DNA of 64,000 bases from a bacterium (GTDB lineage Bacteria; Planctomycetota; Planctomycetia; Isosphaerales; Isosphaeraceae). The position numbers and the translations under genes are program-made. Below are positions 59,165-64,000 of this stretch, piece by piece (position 1 is the first letter of the stretch; each line of letters opens with the position of its first letter). The notes under the pieces are model-generated. The model searched no databases. It saw only the letters and a list, made by a program, of their open reading frames with translations, and was not told where the DNA came from. Location: assembly GCA_016125085.1 (NCBI GenBank), contig WGMM01000007.1:124001-188000 (forward strand), given 5' to 3'.

Positions 59165-59812
59165 TCACTTTTGGGCGACAGCCTTTACCGGCAACTGCAC
59201 TTCCCAAAGTCGCTGGGCGACAGGCGTCATCGGTCCGTGATACCCCAGGCGTCGGGGCATGCCGTCCTCGACCCACTCGGACTTGTTCTGTTCGAGCCAC
59301 TGGCGGAGCTTCGCAACTCCTTCGATCATCAATTGGTCATTCATCCGCCCCTGAACGCCCAGGCAGACATACGTCGCCGGAGGATGATCGACCACCTCGA
59401 CCGCGCCGACACCTTTGCCAGCCTTGCCAAGTTCCGGTGAGGAATACAGAAACTCCATCGAAACTTCGCCCAGAGCCTTGGGATTTTCGATCATCTTCGG
59501 CTCATAGGTGTTCACCACTGGCGATGTCATTTCGACATTCGAGCGGGTGATATGACGGAACAGCGAGAAAAACATGATGTTATCCGAACCCATCGATGCG
59601 TTTTTCGCTTTGGCGACGGCCGATCGATACGCCGGATATTTCTTGATCTCGATTTTGCCGGGGGCCGTGGCGTCGGGCCATCCTTCTGCGAAGGGAGCGT
59701 CCGCATTGCCGGGCTTCGGCTCAGGCGGAGCCGCGGCGGAGATTCGCACCCAGCCAGTTCCGGTAAGCGCTGCGAAAGGTAGTGCGAGCAATGATCTGCG
59801 AAGCATATGCAC
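59165..59812 (-). CDS. SOUL family heme-binding protein, exported
   Basis: 215 residues with start GTG 59812, five bases after GGAG; the ATG at 59806 is two codons later. Signal peptide LRRSLLALPFAALTGTGWV. Then the SOUL/HBP pattern: KIEIKKYPAYRSAVAKAKNA, MFFSLFRHITRSNVEMTSPV, NPKALGEVSMEFLYSSPELG, HPPATYVCLGVQGRMNDQLM. SOUL proteins bind tetrapyrroles; an exported planctomycete form could bind heme or a porphyrin outside the cytoplasm, but this is not tested. Single-gene unit, convergent with the UXS gene. Confidence 0.82.
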   Translation of the reverse strand: MHMLRRSLLALPFAALTGTGWVRISAAAPPEPKPGNADAPFAEGWPDATAPGKIEIKKYPAYRSAVAKAKNASMGSDNIMFFSLFRHITRSNVEMTSPVVNTYEPKMIENPKALGEVSMEFLYSSPELGKAGKGVGAVEVVDHPPATYVCLGVQGRMNDQLMIEGVAKLRQWLEQNKSEWVEDGMPRRLGYHGPMTPVAQRLWEVQLPVKAVAQK

Positions 59813-59895
59813 GTGATCTCCAGAGGATTTCCTCGAATTCCATTCCGAAATCTCTTAACTTCTAAGTATTCAATAAATCGCGACCGTCAAGCGGT

Positions 59896-61002
59896 TTAAT
59901 GCCGGGACGAATTGCCTTCGCCGACATGCTTCCGCAGTTCTTCGAGTACGACGTCCGACAGATATCCGAACACGGGCTCAGCCAGGTCCATCGTGTGCGG
60001 CCAGCCGAAGAGACGCTCGTAACGGACCGGCACGCGCACCCAGTGAAGCCCTTCGGCCAGCTTGTCCGATTGTTCGACCGGCACGATGTCATCGAGCGTT
60101 CCATGCACGACGAGCGAAGGCGGGGCGTCGGACGAAATTCGGAACATCGGCGAAGCAGAGCGATAAATTGCCTGCTTCTCTTCGTACGGTTCGCCGATCA
60201 ATTCCGGCACGACAGGCTGCGACCGCGCGAAAGGAGTCGTCAGATCGCTCGGCCCATAAAAGTCGAAAACCGCCGCGATGACGTACGGCTTTCGCTCTCC
60301 ATCTTTCGAATCCGGCAAATTCAACTTCAGTTCGGCATCCGCCTCGGGCCGATATTCGGCCTCATCACGCGCATATCCCGCGAGCATTGCCAGATGCCCG
60401 CCTGCCGAACCACCCATGACCACGAATCGTTCCGGATCGATCCCGTATTCGCCGGATCGATCGCCCAGGAACTGCAGAGCAGCGTTGACGTCGCGAATCT
60501 GAGCCGGAAATTTGGCCACCCCCGAAAGCCGGTAACTCAAGCTCGCCACGACATAACCGGCCTTCGCGACTTTCAACGCATACGGCCGATAATCTTCACG
60601 CTGGCCTGATTTCCAGCCTCCTCCATGTATCAGCACCAGAAGCGGCCTGTGGTCCTGGCTTGTGTGTCCCTGCGGAAAATACAAATCCAGCTTCAATTCC
60701 TGACCGCTCGCCCGGGCATACGTCACTCCCTGTTCATAACGGATCTCCGGCGGTATCCCCGGCTGTCTTTCGATCAGCCTGAGCACGCCCAGAAAGTAAG
60801 CGGCATAAAGTTCTTCCCGCCGATCATATCCACGGGGAGCATGGCCTGGGACGTAATCTCGCCGTAGATAATTCCGGGCGAAAACAATCGCGACTCCGGC
60901 GGAACTCGTCAGCGCGAACATCAGCAGCACGACGGCGACGGCGAATCGACGCAACCGACTCGGCCGTTTACGGATGGTATCACCCGGTTCGTTGGTATTC
61001 AT
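59896..61002 (-). CDS. Membrane-anchored alpha/beta hydrolase (BD-FAE/esterase-lipase HGGG type)
   Basis: 368 residues. One N-terminal helix (residues 20-42, FAVAVVLLMFALTSSAGVAI) anchors it, with the catalytic part outside. Hormone-sensitive-lipase-like motifs: oxyanion block LVLIHGGGWKSGQREDYRPY, nucleophile elbow VMGGSAGGHLAMLAGYARDE, acid residue in LVVHGTLDDIVPVEQS, histidine in LFGWPHTMDLAEPVF. The region VTYARASGQELKLDLYFPQG is typical of feruloyl-esterase-like 'BD-FAE' proteins. Ester substrate unknown, possibly acetylated glycans. It is 19 bases downstream of the isochorismatase-type gene. Confidence 0.88.
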   Translation of the reverse strand: MNTNEPGDTIRKRPSRLRRFAVAVVLLMFALTSSAGVAIVFARNYLRRDYVPGHAPRGYDRREELYAAYFLGVLRLIERQPGIPPEIRYEQGVTYARASGQELKLDLYFPQGHTSQDHRPLLVLIHGGGWKSGQREDYRPYALKVAKAGYVVASLSYRLSGVAKFPAQIRDVNAALQFLGDRSGEYGIDPERFVVMGGSAGGHLAMLAGYARDEAEYRPEADAELKLNLPDSKDGERKPYVIAAVFDFYGPSDLTTPFARSQPVVPELIGEPYEEKQAIYRSASPMFRISSDAPPSLVVHGTLDDIVPVEQSDKLAEGLHWVRVPVRYERLFGWPHTMDLAEPVFGYLSDVVLEELRKHVGEGNSSRH

Positions 61003-61021
61003 GAAAGCGTTCGTGGCCGAT

Positions 61022-61972
61022 TCATGCTTTGGAAGCGGGTGAGACGTGATCGCTGCCCGGCTCGACTTTCGTCAGATCCGCTCCGAGCAGGCTCGGGCAC
61101 CAGTGCGTTTCGATGTGTTCGATGATCATCTCCGTGCCCCGTTTGTGAGAGACATGCGGCTCATCTCGCGGGTCATAGAGCGCATCGGTCAGGTCGCGGC
61201 ACAGAGCGACTGACTTGCCCAGGTAGGTCAACTGCCGGATCCCGAATGGCCGGCCCAGCACGCACATATTCGTGTGCACGCCCATCAGAACGATGTGCTT
61301 GCGGCCTTCCTGCTCCAGAAAGTTCCAGATTTCAGGGCCGTCGGCCGAAACGACGTCATATCCGGCCATTTTGATCGCCGGATGCTGATGGCGGTCGCAA
61401 TCCGGAAGCAGCCGGGGCACAGGATCATCGCAACCGGTCACGCCGTTATTGATCCGCGAGACATTGTCCACCACCGGCAAGGGCGGCTCCTTTTCCGGGT
61501 CGAGATAACACCAGCTCTTGATCGGCTGCGGCGGCGTACTGGCCTTCGCTCGCTTCACACGGGCGCGGAATGGCGTATTTTCGTAATGATGGATGCCGCT
61601 GGAAGGGCTGTGCACGATGGCGACGCCCAGATCACGCGCCAGGCTGATCACTTCGTTCATGCGCGGGGCCATTCTGTCCACGCGGTGCGCGGCCATCGCA
61701 CAGGGATGATCGGCCCACATGTCGCAGATGATGATCGCCGTTTCCGAAGCCTTCCACTTACCGACGGTTTCCTCGACGATCACGGGCCCGCCTGTGACCT
61801 TGCGGCGCCGCTTCAGATTGACTGCCAGAACCCCCGGCACTTTGGGAATTTCAGGGGCAGGGGCATCCTGCACCAATGCCCTGGCCAGAGCCGGAGCGCT
61901 GATCGCTGCGAAGCTCGCACCGGTGGAGGCCGCGAAAAGGTCAGACATGAAACGACGTCGGTCGACTTTCAT
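61022..61972 (-). CDS. Isochorismatase-fold cysteine hydrolase, Tat-exported
   Basis: 316 residues from the ATG at 61972; the long frame to 62308 upstream overlaps another gene and is not protein-like. Twin-arginine leader VDRRRFMSDLFAASTGASFA. Isochorismatase-fold features: catalytic D in ETAIIICDMWADHPC, a substrate-side D/N region around VVDNVSRINNGVTGCDDPVP, and the cysteine in VLMGVHTNMCVLGRPFG. Members hydrolyse amides such as nicotinamide, N-carbamoyl compounds or isochorismate; a secreted form with this extra loop is common in planctomycetes near esterases. Substrate unknown. Probably transcribed with the BD-FAE-type esterase that follows. Confidence 0.85.
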   Translation of the reverse strand: MKVDRRRFMSDLFAASTGASFAAISAPALARALVQDAPAPEIPKVPGVLAVNLKRRRKVTGGPVIVEETVGKWKASETAIIICDMWADHPCAMAAHRVDRMAPRMNEVISLARDLGVAIVHSPSSGIHHYENTPFRARVKRAKASTPPQPIKSWCYLDPEKEPPLPVVDNVSRINNGVTGCDDPVPRLLPDCDRHQHPAIKMAGYDVVSADGPEIWNFLEQEGRKHIVLMGVHTNMCVLGRPFGIRQLTYLGKSVALCRDLTDALYDPRDEPHVSHKRGTEMIIEHIETHWCPSLLGADLTKVEPGSDHVSPASKA

Positions 61973-62217
61973 GGGGCGAAGACTCCGGGGTCGCTGACGC
62001 GGATCTTTCGGGGAGGGAATCGGTCGATAAATGTATCCTACCGCATTCGCGCAGGCGTATCGAGCCCCTGACGAATTGCGCGGGATGACCCCGGAGCGAA
62101 TCGAAATCCTCGAGAGTCGAAACCCCCCAGCCCGGAAGTATCGATCACATTTCGAATGACGAATTCGAAACGGAATGTTCCTGTTTTTCGCGTAATCCGT
62201 GAAACCGGGCCCAGAAT

Positions 62218-62793
62218 TCAACCCGCGGATTCGAAAGCCATTTTGATCCAGCCGATCAACTCGGAGTCGACTTCCTCGGCTTTCGTCAGTTTCACCTTGT
62301 AATTGCACATCTGGCCTGCGGGCTGCTCCACAAGCCGGTCGGTCGCCTGCACACCTTTCATGTTCAGGCCGACTTCCACACGAGTGTTCGTGGCCGGACC
62401 GATCATGACGAACTGTTTTTTCCGCCGATAGCTCACGTATGTCTTCTTGGGAGCTTCTTCGAAAGCACCGAAGTCGCGTATCTCCGCAAGCAGCTTGTCG
62501 TGAATCGGCCGTAACGCTGCCTTCGGGCCTGCATAAAGTCCATCGAGCACGGCATCCGATGACGTTGGCGATTCAGGCGCGGCAGCGGGTCCTGCGGTTT
62601 TGCGAACCGTATGTACCAGCATATTGGCATCGCCGTGTCCCATTCCGAGCGTGGTTTTGAGCATGGCGACCAGTTCGCCGTGCTTCGTCAGGCCGCTCGA
62701 ATGGACGATCGCGGCCAGTTCGTCGATCGTCTTGCCAGTTCGCTTCTCGATATTGGTCAATTGCGTGGCGATCGCCTTGTCGACGGAACTCAT
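62218..62793 (-). CDS. DUF4287 + DUF5655 domain protein
   Basis: 191 residues. N-terminal DUF4287 (about 1-65): ATQLTNIEKRTGKTIDELAA and LTKHGELVAMLKTTLGMGHG, helix-rich. C-terminal DUF5655 (about 85-190): PIHDKLLAEIRDFGAFEEAP, YVSYRRKKQFVMIGPATNTR, and EEVDSELIGWIKMAFESAG. DUF5655 resembles a DNA/protein-binding domain of unknown role, found as a stand-alone protein or fused to DUF4287. GGAG ten bases before the ATG. Its ATG overlaps the stop of a possible small gene upstream (ATGA). Confidence 0.85.
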   Translation of the reverse strand: MSSVDKAIATQLTNIEKRTGKTIDELAAIVHSSGLTKHGELVAMLKTTLGMGHGDANMLVHTVRKTAGPAAAPESPTSSDAVLDGLYAGPKAALRPIHDKLLAEIRDFGAFEEAPKKTYVSYRRKKQFVMIGPATNTRVEVGLNMKGVQATDRLVEQPAGQMCNYKVKLTKAEEVDSELIGWIKMAFESAG

Positions 62794-63002
62794 GATGCGC
62801 AGTCTCCCGGTTCGGGCGGTCTCGTGGCGTGAGTCGTACGGGTTCGGTTATTTCCGCTCGCACTCGAAGATTTCGCCCGGCTTCTCCGGATCATAACGGA
62901 CCCCGGCCAACAAGCAATACTGATGAGAAATCCGACTGTCCAGTCGAAATCGAATTTCCCGAATCCATCGCGTGGAATGATATCCCGGACGAGTTCGCTC
63001 AT
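62790..63002 (-). CDS. Possible small gene linking two others by ATGA overlaps at both ends
   Basis: 70 codons, ATG 63002 to TGA 62790. The start overlaps the stop of the upstream gene as ATGA, and its stop overlaps the start of the DUF4287 gene as ATGA, which is unlikely twice by chance. The product begins SELVRDIIPRDGFGKFDFD, has a possible membrane stretch (TVGFLISIACWPGSV), and becomes Ser/Arg/Pro-rich at the end. Codon use is mixed. No ribosome site stands out. Hypothesis only. Confidence 0.35.
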   Translation of the reverse strand: MSELVRDIIPRDGFGKFDFDWTVGFLISIACWPGSVMIRRSRAKSSSASGNNRTRTTHATRPPEPGDCAS

Positions 63003-63364
63003 TCCGGCTTCTTCGCCATGGACTGATGCGATTCAAGGTATTTCCGATATGTCGGCCGGCTGAGCAGCCGATGCTGGATCACGTGAATTGCCGTGGCGAT
63101 TTCCTGTTTGTCCATCGGATGCAGTTCGGGCAGAGCGAAAAACTTGCCCGCCAGTTCCGCCACCATGGCCCAGCAGTCAGCTTCAGCTTCTGTCATTCCC
63201 GCCCCGATCACGGCTCGACGATCACGATCGCCAGGCTTTTCAGGCGGCTTCGGAGCCTCGTTCTGCTTTACGTCATCTTTTTGAGCTTCAGGATCGGCAA
63301 ACGCGATCAAAATCCCTGTATTGGCCGAATGCCGCAATGCTTCACGCCGGTTCGGATCGTTCAT
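62999..63364 (-). CDS. Hypothetical protein
   Basis: 121 residues from the ATG at 63364, with AGGAG eight bases upstream; the open frame to 63415 lacks that. Begins DPNRREALRHSANTGILIAF, has a Glu/Lys/Pro-rich linker (DDVKQNEAPKPPEKPGDRDR), then a helical part with EADCWAMVAELAGKFFALPE and a C-terminal TAIHVIQHRLLSRPTYRKYL. I do not recognise a family. The C-terminal half has the even spacing of hydrophobic residues expected of a helical bundle. It is on the same strand as the DUF4287 gene and may be linked to it. Confidence 0.7.
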   Translation of the reverse strand: MNDPNRREALRHSANTGILIAFADPEAQKDDVKQNEAPKPPEKPGDRDRRAVIGAGMTEAEADCWAMVAELAGKFFALPELHPMDKQEIATAIHVIQHRLLSRPTYRKYLESHQSMAKKPE

Positions 63365-63436
63365 GCCAATTCTCCTGACATGGTCAATCGATTTCGAAAT
63401 GGCACCCGTTCTCATCTCGGACCGATTGACCTGAAC

Positions 63437-64000
63437 TCAATCCGCCAGAGCGTCGCGGGCCCTCAGGATCAGCCGTTCCACGTTCGACAACGCCCTGATC
63501 TCTTCCAGCCGGGCCATCATCGGCACGGGGTCGTCGGTGATGATCGCTGCCACGCCTCGGTCCAGAAGCGGCAGGATCAGGTCCGGATCCTTGATCGTCC
63601 ACGCATAAACGCCTTTCCCGACCGCGCGGGCACGTTCGATGAACCGCTTCGTCGAAAGCTCCACACTCAGCATGAAGAAGTCGACCGATAGCTCTTCCAT
63701 GCGGCCGATCGATTGCGCAGCGATGTATCCGACCGTCAGCCCGGGTTCGATCCGCTTGACTTCGACGACCGATTCATAAGACTGCGAACAGATCCGGTGC
63801 CGGGAGATTTCGCCACGGCGTCTCAGGAGTTCGACGACCGCCCGGGCCAGTTCCCGGCCCTCGTCGGCACCGCTGACTTTCAATTCGATCAGCACATGCA
63901 TGCGGTCTTTGGCGGCATCGAGAAATTCGTCGAGCGTCGGTATCTTCTCTCCCTTGAATTGAGGAGAGAACCAGCCACCGACATCGAGCGACTGCACTTC
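63437..64000 (-). CDS. Glycerophosphodiester phosphodiesterase family protein (C-terminal part, 5' end outside window)
   Basis: 188 codons visible; the frame is open through the right edge of the window, so the start is outside. GDPD features: GWFSPQFKGEKIPTLDEFLD, with the Pro-Thr-Leu-Asp-Glu block, HVLIELKVSGADEG (E and K of the catalytic site), CSQSYESVVEVKRIEPGLTV, and VYAWTIKDPDLILPLLDRGV followed by AAIITDDPV. The enzyme hydrolyses glycerophosphodiesters to glycerol-3-phosphate and an alcohol. The N-terminal catalytic histidines (HRG) should lie beyond the edge. The apparent start GTG at 63997 is only an internal codon. Confidence 0.9.
   Translation of the reverse strand, partial: EVQSLDVGGWFSPQFKGEKIPTLDEFLDAAKDRMHVLIELKVSGADEGRELARAVVELLRRRGEISRHRICSQSYESVVEVKRIEPGLTVGYIAAQSIGRMEELSVDFFMLSVELSTKRFIERARAVGKGVYAWTIKDPDLILPLLDRGVAAIITDDPVPMMARLEEIRALSNVERLILRARDALAD

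Noticed and set aside
61022..62308. Extended start for the isochorismatase-type gene (428 codons)
   Set aside because: The extra part overlaps the DUF4287 gene and lies before the twin-arginine leader.

Overview
The window looks like a piece of a planctomycete chromosome (Planctomycetota; an Isosphaerales- or Gemmatales-like lineage is my guess). The reasons are three PSCyt1/DUF1549/DUF1553 (PSD1) proteins with DUF1501 partners, a CRTAC1/ASPIC FG-GAP protein, a DUF1559 pseudopilin-type protein, a surface lipase with a LEPR-xLL-like N-terminus and a dockerin pair, and many secreted proteins without a known family. It is GC-rich, gene-dense and free of recognisable insertion sequences, prophage or CRISPR. 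Genes are intact except the two cut by the window edges: a TPR protein at the left and a glycerophosphodiester phosphodiesterase at the right.

Layout. 1-20 kb: end of a TPR protein, then three PSD1/DUF1501 units (5583-906 minus, 8827-13237 plus, 19476-13258 minus, the last also carrying the CRTAC1 gene), with a formylglycine-type sulfatase and an HGSNAT-like membrane acyltransferase between them. 19.8-27 kb: a plus-strand run with a BNR/Asp-box propeller protein, a GH88 unsaturated glucuronyl hydrolase, a uronate-dehydrogenase-like SDR, an SGNH hydrolase, a membrane-anchored tyrosine phosphatase, an alpha/beta hydrolase and a site-2 protease with CBS domains. Sulfatase, GH88 and uronate-dehydrogenase-like enzyme together suggest use of sulfated, uronic-acid-containing glycans. 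27-36 kb: NDH-2, two secreted proteins (one strikingly Gly/Cys/His rich), a zinc-ribbon membrane protein, an RbsA-type ATPase, a class III-like sirtuin, YraN and a protoglobin. 36-44.3 kb: a PQQ-type dehydrogenase/cytochrome fusion, a VOC protein, a second sugar ABC ATPase with its permease, TMEM14, an EamA transporter and a DUF6807 protein.

44.5-49 kb: a co-directional set of a Cys-rich secreted protein, a Tat-exported cupredoxin-like protein, a DUF1559 protein and a PepSY membrane protein. This is my best candidate for an uncharacterised system, probably in redox-metal handling. 49.3-52 kb: a lower-GC stretch with an immunity-like protein, a DUF433/DUF5615 toxin-antitoxin pair, a selenocysteine tRNA and a HEAT protein ending in a SEC-C zinc motif. 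52-64 kb: two alpha/beta hydrolases (one the surface lipase), a secreted Met/Pro-repeat protein, dapB, a cREC-type receiver, UDP-glucuronate decarboxylase, a SOUL protein, an esterase and isochorismatase pair, DUF4287/DUF5655, and the partial GDPD.

Start codons were chosen from ATG/GTG position, Shine-Dalgarno-like sequence and signal-peptide placement, so many genes are shorter than their longest open frame. Family names come from recognised motifs, not from a search.
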